From Zonotrichia leucophrys gambelii (lineage: Eukaryota; Chordata; Aves; Passeriformes; Passerellidae): a DNA stretch of 64,000 nt. The stretch spans positions 7,467,814-7,531,813 of the forward strand of contig NC_088193.1 in assembly GCF_028769735.1 (NCBI RefSeq), given 5' to 3'. Under the pieces are notes generated by a model. The model made no database searches and was not told the DNA's origin. It saw only the letters and a list, made by a program, of their open reading frames with translations. Shown in pieces: positions 24,834 through 36,382 of this stretch (positions are counted from its first letter, which is position 1; each line of letters opens with the position of its first letter). Both the position numbers and the translations under genes were made by a program.

Positions 24834-24925
24834 TTTTTCACGTTCTTCACCTTCATGCTGGCGGTGCTGCCGCAGGAGCGCAGCTGCAGCTCCCCCGGGA
24901 TGTCCGGAATGTCGGCGCCCCGCGC
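24834..24925 (-). CDS. ARHGAP32: ARHGAP32 coding exon (linker before PX domain, about human residues 76-106)
   Basis: This 92-bp internal exon continues the frame of the exon at 41592-41700. On the minus strand the intron ends CCTGCAG at 24926; the exon reads 30 codons beginning ARGADIPDIPGELQLRSC and ending STASMKVKNVK, plus two bases of a lysine codon. The donor is GTAAGA at 24833-24828. In human ARHGAP32 (from memory) the same place reads ARGADVPEIPG followed by CGSTASMKVKHVKK, so the assignment is firm. The two leftover bases (AA) join the first G of the next exon to give Lys. The exon is rich in GC and CpG (several GCG, CGG, CCG codons) compared with its AT-richer flanks. An endogenous-retrovirus LTR lies about 0.55 kb upstream in transcription order. 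Confidence 0.95.
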
Positions 24926-25474
24926 CTGCAGGAACACACAGGAGAGACAGGAGAAACAGGGAGGTTAAACGTGGCTGCAGGCCTGGGCTCTGCCTGCTGA
25001 CAGCAGCCCCTCTGCTCTGCACGGGGACTCAAACCTGAACTCTGCCTTTGGACCAGGGAAAACTGACCCTCAGGATGGGGACCAGGGAGTGACAATCTCC
25101 TCCTGCTCCTCTTCTCTTACCCCCTGCTAACCCTTGGGGTAACTGTGAAATCCAGCATTCGATTCATTGCTACTTCTGCTTTCTAAAGCAGAGATTTTCA
25201 GAGGCGGGAGTGAAACAGAAATTCCCAAATTCCATACTTGGACTCCTCAGTGAGTACCTGATTTTCCAGACATCTGTGTGTTTAGACTCAGGCAGAGGCA
25301 CTGCAAAAAGCTGGATTGCTCACACAGTAGAAAACAAGTTAATGACAGAGCTGCTTATATGTGGGATGTGAACTTCTAAAACAGATGTTTGAAGCTATTG
25401 GTTTAAGTGCTTGACGATATTAAAATTCCTTAATTATTAAAATTCATTTACTTCAGTGAGGCCAGAACTCCAAA

Positions 25475-25872
25475 CTCCCTTGTCACAGGCATCTTTTCAT
25501 AAAAATCCTTTCTTTAGGATTTTTCTCCCTTCTGAGAAGCTGTGGCCTCAGCAGCAAGATGTAAACAATGGTTATCTGCTGCTGTGGAATGCACCAGGTG
25601 GATCCCTGATTGGTCTCCCGTGGATGTTTGGATTTACTGACCACTCACGGCAGAGCTGGGTCTCACTCTCTGCTGAGAGACAGGCCTTTGTTATTCATTC
25701 TTTTCTATTCTTAGCTTAGCTAGCCTTCTGAGAACTTTTCCTTCTATTTCTTTTAGTATAGTCACAATGTAATATATATCATAAAATAATAAATCAAGCC
25801 TTCTGAACATCAGGTCAACATTCTCGTCTCTCTCTTCATCCTGCAACCCTTGTGACCACTGTGACACTCCCT
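25475..25872 (+). mobile_element. Solo endogenous-retrovirus LTR (25481-25866) with 6-bp target-site duplications
   Basis: The LTR is 386 bp, beginning TGTCACAG and ending CTGTGACA, perfect 8-bp inverted ends with the retroviral TG...CA termini. It is flanked on both sides by the same 6 bp, CTCCCT (25475-25480 and 25867-25872). A polyadenylation signal AATAAA at 25788-25793 fixes the orientation as plus, antisense to ARHGAP32. Six-base target duplications are typical of ERVK-like (betaretrovirus-like) elements. No internal viral genes or second LTR are nearby, so this is the product of LTR-LTR recombination. I recognise the general sequence as a songbird-type LTR but cannot name the family with certainty. 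Confidence 0.93.
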
Positions 25873-26677
25873 CCTTTCTGTTCTGTCATATTTTCCCATC
25901 CCCTCCTTCCTCCAGCTGCCTTTGCCTAAGCCATGAGCTCTGCTGGCGTTGAATTCTCCATCATAAGAAACACAAACATTTCACTCCATGATTTTCTCCC
26001 ACTGTGATCCAGAGGAATGACAGGTTCAGTGAGGCTTTTATGGAGAGAGCAGTAATCAAACAGCAAGACCAGCACAACTTCACAGAGAAGGAGGAGAAAC
26101 AACTGATGCTGGCCAGAGATTGCCCATCAGTGATGTGGGTGACACCAGCTGAGGGAGCTTTTTCTGCTTTATACAATGCACTAAAAACATGAACAATGTC
26201 CCAAAGAGGGAATGCTGAACCAAGAGGAAGAAAGGCACTTCAGTGTTATTTGTTTTGGAAACAAAAAGTATTCCATCAAATCCTTTTTCTAATGATAGGA
26301 GCAAAGATGATTGGCCTGATGTTACATCAGTCCCAATGGCTCTCAGTTGGTCCAGCAGAAGATCTCTGAACAGAGTTGGATCTGTCCCAAAGCTGTGACT
26401 GATAACAGAACACAGTTGCATTCTGCAGTGTGAAATATGCAGAAATATGAGAATACGGTCTCCACCCCCAAAACTTAATCGTTGGACCAGCACAACCCAA
26501 GGAAGCAGCCCATGTGTGGGACGAACTACAGGACAATTTTGTGACCCCTCCCTGAAGCTCCCATTTGACCCTGGCACAGGTTACCTGTACCTGAGCTTCA
26601 CCACCTCACTGAGAGCTCTGGTGAGTCAGCCAGTGCCACTCTCCTGCTTGTTTTCACCAACCAGACCAGTGCCAGAC

Positions 26678-26702
26678 AGAGAGAGAGAGAGAGAGAGAGA
26701 GA
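26678..26702 (+). repeat. (AG)n dinucleotide microsatellite
   Basis: Twelve and a half uninterrupted AG units between CCAGAC and TCCATCC. Confidence 0.97.
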
Positions 26703-26837
26703 TCCATCCCACTGAAGGCCAGACAGGCACAGGGGTGAGGCTACAGCCACATTATCCATGTGAGGCTCCTGCTGCAGCCACCAGGGACACTCTGGTACTT
26801 GAGGTTCACTCCCCTGCTTTAGACAACAGGAGGAGAG

Positions 26838-27570
26838 TCCTGGGATGGTTCAGGGTGGAAGGAACCCTACAGATCATCCAGTCCCACCCCTCCCCTGGGC
26901 AGGGACACTTTCCACTATCCCAGCCTGCTCCAAGCCCCATCCAACCTGGCCTTGGACACTTCCAGGGATCCAAGGGGAAGCACAGATTCTCTGGGCACCC
27001 TGTGCCAGGGCCTCACCACCCTCACAGGAAGAATTTCTTCCTAACAGCCCACCTAACTACTCTCTGTCAGTGTGAATCCATTCCCCCTGTCCTGTCGCTC
27101 CAGGTCCTTGCCCACAGTCTCTCCCCACCTTCCTTCTCAGCCTCTTCAGGCTCTGGAAGACCACAATGAGGTCACTCTGAAGTTTCTCTTCTCCAGGTTG
27201 AACAATCCAATTGCAGGAGTCCCAGTAAAATATATGTATTGTATAAGTGGCCTTGCCCCAATCCTAGTTGTTCTAGATGGGCTGCAGCTGTGATGCCCTT
27301 AATTGGGTGGCAGCTGCAGCTAATGAAGATAACTGGGATAAAAGGGGGTGGGCTGGGTGGTTAGGGAGAGCCCTGATGTAGAAGCAGGAGCAACACTGCT
27401 GTGAAGGGCTGCTTGTGAGCAAGCCACCCAGAAGGTATGGGACTCTAGAAATAGGATAACAGCAATATGAATACAACACAATCCCAATTCTTTCAGTCTC
27501 TCCTCACTGCAGAGCTGCTCCATCCCTCTGACTATCCTGGTGCCTCCTCTGGACAGAGCCAAACAGGCTG
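26838..27570 (-). mobile_element. CR1 LINE fragment split by a later insertion (26838-27208 and about 27478-27570)
   Basis: The first part runs from a diverged antisense 3' end (TGGGATGGTTCAGGGTGG) through GGGCAGGGACACTTTCC, CCTTGGACACTTCCAGGG, GGCACCCTGTGCCAGGGCC and CTTCTCCAGGTTGAACAATC. The expected continuation, CCCAATTCTTTCAGTCTCTC then CTGCTCCATCCC, appears only after 269 bp of foreign sequence. The two parts together are one CR1 copy, among the longest in the window (about 460 bp). Confidence 0.9.
27209..27477. mobile_element. Unidentified 269-bp insertion inside a CR1, possibly LTR-derived
   Basis: This sequence interrupts the CR1 and is bracketed by ACAATCC on both sides (27202-27208 and 27478-27484), which may be a target-site duplication or partly CR1 sequence. 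It includes a TATA-like GATAAAAGGGGG near 27337, CAGCTGCAGCTAATGAAG, and ends in GAATACAAC. The core starting TGTATTG near 27235 has the look of an avian LTR U3/R region, but neither terminal inverted repeats nor a polyA tail are clear. The family is not recognised. Confidence 0.6.
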
Positions 27571-28889
27571 CAGGAACACCCACTCCCCTGGGCACAGGGC
27601 TGCAGGCTGAGCCTGGCTCTGAGGAGATGAACCCCAAGGGCTGCAGAACTCACCTGCAGCTGCACCCACCAGCTCCTGGTGCCTCCAGCACTGCCCTTGG
27701 AAGGTTCACTCTGAGTGAGCTCCACCCTTTGAGCACCACTGAACAAGTCTGAACCCAGGTGTCTCTCCTCCAGCTGCACCATCCACAGCCCTGCCCACAG
27801 CCAGTGCTCTGACCCCACTGTCCCACAGCTCTGCACAAAGGCACAGCCCCTCACCAGAGGAAAACAGGAACAATATTTATACACTTAAATAAACCTACCC
27901 TGGGCTGACTGACTTACTGAGCACACAATCACTTCAGGATGTAATAGGACACTTGAGAGTCTCAGTGTTGATTTTAGCATTAAGAGGATCACCAATTTAA
28001 TAAGCCTTACAGGTCTTTTACATAAGAAAATAACTAATTACAAGAATAAATGTGCCATTCCAATAAGCTGCTTTTAGGCCAAGCTGGATGCACTTGCTTA
28101 ATTTCCTAAGGAACAGAATTTCTGTAGGAAGAAAAGTAATTTTTCTTCTCTATCAGCAGTAGGAGCTGGTGGGATATAAAAATGGATAAACAATCTGACA
28201 GAAAATGTGGGCTTCAAGCCAGTTTTCAGCAGTGGGCAGAGACCTCCCTGGATCTGACTCAAAGCGGCGTAGGCAAAACTCACACCTCCAGGAGCCCAAA
28301 ATGCCAGCACCTCTCTTGGAAAAGTCGTATTATCCTCTCCTTCCCAGAGGAGTTAAGTCCAAATTGAGCTGGATTTCTGCATCTCCTATTTTCTGCATCC
28401 AGTTAACTGGACCACAGTGAGATGCAAGGCAGTAATTACTCCAGGGGCTTTTCCAATTTGAGCTGAGCTCCATGGACTGCTGCAGAACAACCATCTCTCC
28501 AAGGCTCACAGTTGAGGCAAAAGCACAGAAAGGTAAGGACAGAGAACTTGTGCAAGCTCAGATCTTTATTAAGAGGTACCAATATGAGAAAAAACCTTGG
28601 TGGAGAGATAGATACCAAAAAAGAAACTTATTGTAATTTTAGAAACTGCAATTACTCCTAAATAACAATTCCTTTCCATTCAAACCAAAGACACACAGCT
28701 ACATAAAATAGATTTTATACCCTGTTTTGTACCTGTTTTGATGCAAAACTTGGCATGTAGCATGCAGGTCACTCTCCCCTCAAAACACAGGCAAAACCCT
28801 CCAAACGAAATTTGTCATCTTTTGTGCTTTGTGTCACAGTAATTTAATTTTAAAAATCATTTTGAAACAGTTGGATTATTTACATCTGA

Positions 28890-29110
28890 AAATTAGCTAC
28901 CTGGCATCATCAGTGGCTTCTCACTTCCCTATTTTCTATGCATCGCTGTGCTGCGGAAACCTGGTAATTGCAGAGCAAATCTGTTTATGCAAATTGTTTG
29001 GTCCCATTTTCACAGCTGAATGTCACTGCTGCATCAATCTGCTCCGGTCCAAAACTTGGTAAACAAATTAGAGCTCAAGGCAGAACTCAGAGAATTGATT
29101 TATCAGGAAT
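28890..29110. promoter_or_regulatory. Candidate conserved non-coding element with octamer site
   Basis: This is single-copy-looking intronic sequence with unusual CpG retention and several transcription-factor-like words: an octamer ATGCAAAT (28985-28992) preceded by CTGTTT, plus GGTAATTG and AAACAAATTAG. No repeat family is recognised. The call rests only on composition and motifs. Confidence 0.25.
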
Positions 29111-29348
29111 CTCAGTCGCTTACCTTTGCAGGGAAGGCTTTGGAGCGACACCACTTCACCAGCTTGCCCTAAACCAAGAAATTCTCCTTCCAAAAGCTTG
29201 ACTTGTATCAGCAGTAGTTGAGACAATATTGCAGAAAGTCAGTATTTTGTCACAGACACCTGCAGGGATTGCCAGGCAGGGAGATCTCACTAAAGCCTTC
29301 CTCTAGGGAGGAGGAAGAACGCCTGTGTGCCTGTCCAACCCTCCCGTG

Positions 29349-29790
29349 GATCACAGCAGAACAGGATTGGGAAGGGTGGGAAAGGCCTTTGGGATCCAGA
29401 GCATCCCTGGCTGCCCCCCCTGTGCTCAGCACAGACCGTGCCCCAGGGCTCCACAGCCACAGTTTCCTGCACACCAACAGGGACAGTGACCCAGCCCGGC
29501 CCTGGGCAGCTGTGTCAGGGCTGGGCAGCCCTTCCCAAAGAGAAATTCTCCCTGATATCCAATCTAAACCTCCCCTAGAGCAACTTGAGGCCGTTCCCTC
29601 TGCTCCTGTCCCTGTTCCCTGGAGCACAGCCCAACCCTCCCTGGCTGTCCCCCCCGTCAGGAGCTGTGCAGAGCCACAAGGGCCCCTGAGCCTCCTCTGC
29701 TCCCGGCTGGGCCCCTGCCCAGCTCCCTCAGCCCCTCCTGGGGTGAGCCCCTTCCCCAGGTCTGCTCCCTTCCCTGGACCTGTTCAAGTG
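29349..29790 (-). mobile_element. CR1 LINE fragment, about 440 bp
   Basis: The 3' end is diverged (CACAGCAGAACAGGATTGGG, AAAGGCCTTTGGGATCC), then the body reads on antisense with GAAATTCTCCCTGATATCC, TTGAGGCCGTTCCCTCTGC, CTGTTCCCTGGAGCACAGCC and CCCCAGGTCTGCTCCC. The ATATCCAATCTAAACCTCCC phrase is typical of the avian CR1 body. Confidence 0.9.
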
Positions 29791-31689
29791 TTGCTCCTAA
29801 TCTCCCTGGGAATCTGAGAGAGGAATCTGAGAGCTCTCACAAATCAGGCTGTTTAGCTTTAAGCATTTGAGATTTCTAGTCTTTTTATTTATAGACATGA
29901 TTTAGAAAACTTCAGCTTTGTGCTCTCTAGCACACAAAACCTTAGTCATAAATAATTTATATCTAACGATTCCACAGCATAATATGAAAGGATTTTCTCC
30001 TAAAGAGTCTCCTTGCATTTATCAGAAAACATGTCAACCTTTCTCCCTCACGTGCAGAGACGTAACACAATCTGAAATATGTGTAAAACTCAACACAACA
30101 GTCCGGTGAACACAACGTGATGAAGTTTCCACCTTGGTATCCTCAACAGGGGAGAATATTGAACCAGGGTAGATCCCACAGCTCTCCTCCTGCTGCTTCT
30201 GACTTACTCTGGGATGCACAGGAAACCTGGAATCCCACAAGTAATCCCATAGCTGGTTTTCCACAGGACTACAGAAAGACCTCTGAGGAGAGACCACAGA
30301 TACATATTGGCAGGTGACTGAATCCAGGTGAGATTTCTGAAGGCAGGAATTTAATCCAAGGTTATCACAAAGCAAAATTAACTATTAGGCACTAACATAT
30401 TCCACTGTCAGTCTCTCAACAAAACCAGTTTGGAGGGACCAGATTGCTCTGGATTCTGTCAGCACATGGCCTTGTTTCTAAAAACAGCAGAGCTGATTCC
30501 AAATGCTCTTTGGTTTCCATGACAGTCTTTCCTTTACATCATCTTCATATTTCCCCTCGATCTTCTTGGAAAGAAAAATTACAAAGAGAGGAAAAAAACC
30601 TAAAAAACCCTAAAAAAAAGGCCTCTAGAGCTCTCAAAAACCCTAAAGCTTTGCTTCAGTTTTACTTCTTTGCTGGAGAACAGCAGGGAACAGAAATATT
30701 GCTTCAGGAGAAGTCATTACTCTGTAGGGAGCAGTAATTTCTTCACTTGGCATGAGGAGGAATGAAGAGGGCTGAAGTGGGTGCTCACGTACAAGGACAT
30801 CAATAGCTACCCCAAATTTTGGATGCCAGCTCACTACACAGAGCTGGCTCAGCATCTGCTCCATCAGGGAGTTTGCTCTGCAGCACTAAAAAGAAAGTGT
30901 CCCACAAAACTCCTCGCTCCCTGTGAGGTGGAAGGTGATGGCTCCCTCAACACCTGCTCTCAGGAATTACTGCCCAGGAACTCACCCGCAGCACAATGAA
31001 GGAAGAATTTTGGTGATCTCAGCTTTGACTGTGCAGCCTTTAACACACTCCAGGGAGACAAAGTTCTCTCTGCTCCTCCTTCAGATGTTGTGACAACTAT
31101 CCTGGTTCTCCACAGTAAATAAGTCAAAGAAGGAAAGGGAAAATGCTCCACTAAACTGAGAGTCACCATGTTCAAGCTGCTCCAAATAATTCAGAAGGAA
31201 AGGTCCCAATTCCACAGCATTTATCCCTAAAAGGATTAAGATGTACTGAGCACAGCAAGGCTACAACTGGGTCACTGTTTTGAATGGCAGAAATATATGG
31301 GAATGGATGAAGAGACAACGTTCACCCCAAAATGTCAGAGGTATGGGGGCAATATGATGGAAATGCAAATATTTGCTAAGTTCTTCATGTTACCACTTTC
31401 CATGGATTCATTCAGTGGAACCAAATTAATTTCTTAAGCATTTCCATACAGCATGGCTCTGTCACATTAGCATATTGCAGCTACATTTTTCAGAGCTGCT
31501 CAAAATATTTGCACACATTTAAAATAAAGACGCAACACCCAGTTTAGGTACCCAGGTCTGGCAATGCCATCTTAAAGAAAAATATGTGCTTGTCATACTA
31601 TAGGAGTTTTACCAAAGAAGTTAAAAATAACACTAAATATCCCCCTCCAATTCTGCATTTCTTAATTAACATGGGAGGTGGTTGCGGTC

Positions 31690-31842
31690 TCCTGTCCCTG
31701 GAAGTGCTCCAGGCCAGGCTGGACCAGGCTTGGAGCAACCTGGAATAGTGGAAGGTGTCCCTGTCCATGGCAAGGGATGGAACCTGATGGGCTTGAAGAT
31801 CTCTTCCAACACAAACCATCCTGTGATTCTGTGATTTTAAGG
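31690..31842 (+). mobile_element. CR1 LINE 3' fragment
   Basis: Sense copy: CCCTGGAAGTGCTCCAGGCC, GGTGTCCCTGTCCATGGC, GGGATGGAACCTGATGGGC, then terminal CATCCTGTGATTCTGTGAT. The intact avian CR1 terminus with its ATTCTGTG repeat is visible. Confidence 0.9.
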
Positions 31843-34114
31843 ATTAATCCTGTGCTGTTCATGTTCTCATCAGCAGAGCGCAGCACAGGCACATTCAATA
31901 ACACTCAGCACAAGGATATTTTCAAGAGTAAGAAACACTGGAACCTTTTAATTTTATTTTTTTTTAATTGAAGTCATCACTTAGCTCCTTCCTTAGTGTA
32001 AATATCCCTTCTGGCTAGAGGGGGGCTTTAGGTGCAGAGCTCAAGGCCAGGATGGCCTAAGGAATGAGAGCTAGAACTGACCTTTTAGTCCAGCTCTCAG
32101 TTAAGGGATTATGGAATGTGCAGAAACACTCACCCAGCCAGACATGCCTTTAAAATCTCATGGTAACTGAGATAATGGGATAGAGAAAAGGAATGAAAAA
32201 ATGACAAGTGCTTACAGTAAGGAAACTTTGAACATTGGCAATGCATATTGTTAATCCCATGGCTAAGAAATCTGCATTGAATAGACATGTGAATGTGCAT
32301 CATTTTGTGAGCTTAGAACTTTTAATTCCATTTTTCAGGTTCTCAATTCCAAACTGCTCCAACCAGTACTTAGTTCATTCCATGTATAAAAGAGAATTCT
32401 TCTCTTTTTTTTAAAGGACCACACAGAATGTGTTTTTTCTACTCTCAGAATCTCCATGAAAATGACGGGGGGAGTAAGAAAAAGCAAAACAAAAAAACAC
32501 TTTAAAGCATTGCCATGAGCTGGCAAATTCAGAGAAACCTCTCATTCCAGAGACTTAGCATCACAGAGGAGTTCATCCAGGGCATCCATTTACCATAGTT
32601 TAAAGGATCAGCCTGGAATGAGCAAAGAACAAATTCTTAACTATTTGTCTACTGTGTTTTCAAATGAAGATCTGCAGGTCACTGATATGTAGGTCAAACC
32701 TTCTCCAGCTGCCATGTAAAACCACTGAAGTGGAATCCAAGACATGGAACAAGCAGCTTGGCAGCTCTGAGCACCTCCTTTGGCACTGTCACTGTCACTG
32801 TGACCAAAATTCACCTCTGCAGAGCAGTGTGAGTTTGTGCCATGGCAACATTTCCCAAGTGAGCCTGAAAGACACACAGATTGTCACTGATCCTCTGCAC
32901 ATGAACCCAGTGGGTGCCAGGGATTTTCAGCAGAACAGTCTCACACTTGTGTTTCCTTCACAGAATCCCCAGTTTTAGGGCTAAAAGGGATGCAACCAAG
33001 CACAAGAGAATGGTCAGCTACTGAGGGCAGCATTAGCATGATAACTCCCTGACAGCCCCAAGTTTGGATCTGACATTCCCATAGTGGAGCCTGATTACCA
33101 TTCCCAAAGCCCTGGGCCCAGGAGCTGCAGGGTACAGTACACAGCCTCACACAATGGCAGAGTGGCTCAGGAATGCACTTTCTTTAAGAACAAAAATCCC
33201 ACATAAAATATGCGTGTGAAAGGCAGACAGGGTTAGAGTTCTGCTTCTGTACAGCCTACAAAATAAATTACAGAGAAAAGCCACAGAAAATAGAACATCC
33301 AACAAGAACAATACTTCTGATTCCAGTTTCCTGTTGGTAAAAAAAAAGCCCCAAAGATCCCAGCTACTGTTTGATGCACAGAGGGAGAAGGGGATCCTAA
33401 TTATGGCTTGGATATAAAAGGACAATTGGAGCTTTGGGTTGTTATTGTAGAAAGCAATTTCTCATCACATAAAACACAACAGAGATAGATTCAGGCTCAA
33501 ACAAGCAAATCCCACTCTGGTAAGTCCCCTGGCCACAGCCAGTGATTATGCATATAACAATGTGATGTTATGTTATAGGTATAAATCGGATTAGAAACTC
33601 AGGAGTTGTCCCAGTGCAGCAGCAGCAAGATGGGGAAGGTGGAAAAAAACAGCAGCCTGACATTCAACCCCAGCATCTGAGTCAGGACAATTAACAGGAA
33701 TTTATATTTCTGTGTGTTAAGCCAACCTGGGCTCAGCTTTTGTTTATAGAGAAGAGCTGTGTCCAATGGCATGAGCACAAAACTGGGATCCACTGCACTC
33801 CCTGCCCAAAGCCCTGTGACAACACAGCAATGTGAGGAATGTGTCTGCCTCCAGCATGCACTTTATACCACAGTGTCCATAAACTTCTGACCAACACAAC
33901 ACAGGAGTCCCTAACTGTGCCCAAGGGGAGGGGAAAGCCCAGCCTGGGATCACACACCAGCTCCACAAACGGGGCTGGACTCCTCCCCCTGCTGCCCTCC
34001 AGAAACGGTGACACGAGCTGGACGTGGGAGGTGACACTGCTCTCCAGAAATGACCTGGAGGTCAGAACAGGACACTTGATGCTGCAAGAGCTGGGAAGGT
34101 GAATAACGACCACA

Positions 34115-34549
34115 GAGCTGCTCCAGGGCTGGAGCCCCTCTGCTCTGGAGCCAGGCTGGGAGAGCTGGGGGTGCTCACCTGGAGAGGAGAAGCTCCAGGG
34201 AGAGCTCAGAGCCCCTGCCAGGGCCTGAAGGGGCTCCAGGAGAGCTGGAGAGGGACTGGGGACAAGGGATGGAGGGACAGGACACAGGGAATGGCTCCCA
34301 CTGCCAGAGGGCAGGGCTGGATGGGATATTGGGAATTGGGAATTGTTCCCTGTGAGGGTGGGCAGGCCCTGGCACAGGGTGCCCAGAGCAGCTGGGGCTG
34401 CCCCTGGATCCCTGGCAGTGCCCAAGGCCAGGCTGGACAGGGCTGGAGCAGCCTGGGACAGGGGAAGGTGTCCCTGCCATGGCAGGGGGTGGCACTGGAT
34501 GGGCTTTTAAGGTTCCTTTCAACCCAAACCATTCCATGACTCCATGAAT
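34115..34549 (+). mobile_element. CR1 LINE fragment, sense; partner of the inverted copy at 37687
   Basis: A well preserved copy of about 435 bp. It includes AGCCAGGCTGGGAGAGCTGG, GGGGACAAGGGATGGAGGG, the duplicated GGGAATTGGGAATTG, TGCCCAAGGCCAGGCTGG and the 3' end CCATTCCATGACTCCATGAA. Over most of its length it is nearly identical to the reverse complement of 37687-38140, which implies recent activity or gene conversion. Confidence 0.95.
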
Positions 34550-35559
34550 AATCTGTGCCCTGGCAACCATGGTATTTGATCAAATCTCAAGATGTGCAAC
34601 CTTACACCAACACAGCAGTGACCCATAACATGCAGCAAGGCAGAAATGTAGGGAATGACATAAAAAAGTCAGGCTAATGATTACCAACATCTTCATGGAA
34701 TAATTCATCATTTTACAATGATGAAGGCTGAATCATGACAAAAAAACCCAAGCATTAATGCCTACAATCTTCAGAAAGACAAACTCTGACACGATTTGTC
34801 TCTTGGGCTTAAATTAGGGTGGGGAATGGAAGGGGATGGATGAGCAGACTGTTGATACCCTTTAAAAACTGTTCCATCTTTTCCTGCATTATGGTAACTA
34901 AGAAGACATGGACAGTAATTAAAGAAAAATTTTTTTTTTTAAATGAACCACTTAAAAATAAGAGACTTCTTTCCCTTCCTTAATGTTCCACCTTATTTTT
35001 AAGCAGCTGGGACTAGGGAAAAGTGATTGATAGTAAATAAATTATAAGTTTTATCTCCCAAATAAGTACATTTTGAACAACTGTGGCATTTCCTGTAATC
35101 TGACAACAAAACAGGCATAGAAAGAGATCAGCTTCAGAACAGGGTGGGAGGGAAAGAGGTGGAGGGTCATGACAGTGTAATCCTGACTTCAAAGCTCAGG
35201 GTCAGGAAGAACCTGGAGCAGGAACAGCAGCATCCCCAGCACCACAGGAACAGCACCACCAGCAACAGCAGCCTGGCTGAGCCAGAATTAGGAAAGAAAT
35301 TACAAACAGGGTGCATTAAAATTGGTGATGATGGTGCACAGAAAGCTGCTGATCCAGCCATAGCAAATTCTAAATAATTCCTTCATTTTGTTGTATAGAA
35401 AGGGACTTTCAAACAGATATTTACAAAATATAATTTGGATCTCCTGGCTCACCACTGTAGTACCAGAGTGCGCACACTGGCAAGGCTTTAAATGTAACCA
35501 GAAACTATTGCTGCTCTTGCCTATGAAAATTAAATTATTACTATGAATTAATACTTCCT

Positions 35560-35740
35560 GCCAAAAATACAGTCTCCATTCTGGATTAATTGAATTTATT
35601 TAATTGGCAAAGCCAAATGGAAGCCAATGTGCCAATTAAGTGATCGCCCCAATTTCCAAAGCTTCTCGGGGACAAGCTCCGTGCTGCGAGCCAGCCTGTG
35701 AAATGAAAAGGCCCCTCTAACCTAAGAGGCACAGAAAGAA
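35560..35740. promoter_or_regulatory. Candidate conserved non-coding element, homeodomain-like motifs
   Basis: AT-rich sequence with clustered homeodomain-type cores (GGATTAATTG, TTATTTAATTGGC, CCAATTAAG), two GCCAA/TTGGC half-sites and an isolated CpG-bearing stretch (TCTCGGGGACAAGC, CTGCGAGCC). No repeat is recognised. The clustering resembles deeply conserved enhancers but conservation cannot be seen from one sequence. Confidence 0.25.
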
Positions 35741-36261
35741 CCTCACACAGCAACAGAAACCCTTGCCAAAAGCTTAACGAGGGAAAATAATGCTAGACCC
35801 ATGCAGCAATAACAAGGAAAAGCAAGTGATGTGAATTGAATAGGAAATACAGGTTACTGGTGCAATGCCAGAGCAGAACTGCTTTGACCAAAATATTATT
35901 GCACCTGATGGATGCCTGGTGTGCTGGCCTGTCCCAAAACATTTGTGTAAGATCAGTGCCTGTGCTGTCCTCACTTCCTGGACTCCCACTCCCATTCCAC
36001 CCTTCCCTCTGTTATCCCCATTGCCCAGCCTGAGCTGCAGCCACTCCATGAAAATGCTGCCCAGTGCAGCTCCTGCAGGATTAACACAGCTCTGACTCAC
36101 TAATCCAGGCTTGAGGACCTTCAGCAGCACAAAACCAACCTCCAAACCTACAGGTAACATTTTCTATAGCATTAAGGCAGGGATCCCTCAGACTTAGAGC
36201 CACAAGCCAAATGCTGGAGCACTCAGGTGGGGAACCATTGAAATCAGGCTCTGATGCTGTC

Positions 36262-36382
36262 AGAGCTCAGGGAGAACCTGGACAATGTCCTCAGCACAGG
36301 GTGGGATGGCTGGGATCCCTGGCCCTCCTGTCTCAATGACTTGTGGGTCCCTTCCAGCTCAGGAGATTCCATGATTCTAAAG
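36262..36382 (+). mobile_element. CR1 LINE 3' fragment, diverged
   Basis: AGCTCAGGGAGAACCTGGAC, GGGTGGGATGGCTGGGATCC, GTGGGTCCCTTCCAGCTCAG and GATTCCATGATTCT are the sense CR1 3' end of an older subfamily. Confidence 0.82.

Noticed and set aside
26447..27169. 240-codon plus-strand frame
   Set aside because: It spans an (AG)n microsatellite and an antisense CR1; there is no family similarity and the codons after 26838 are CR1-derived.
33733..34425. 230-codon minus-strand frame and similar frames at 37.7-38.2 kb
   Set aside because: These are translations of non-coding CR1 3' sequence in antisense or shifted frames, recurring wherever that CR1 subfamily occurs.
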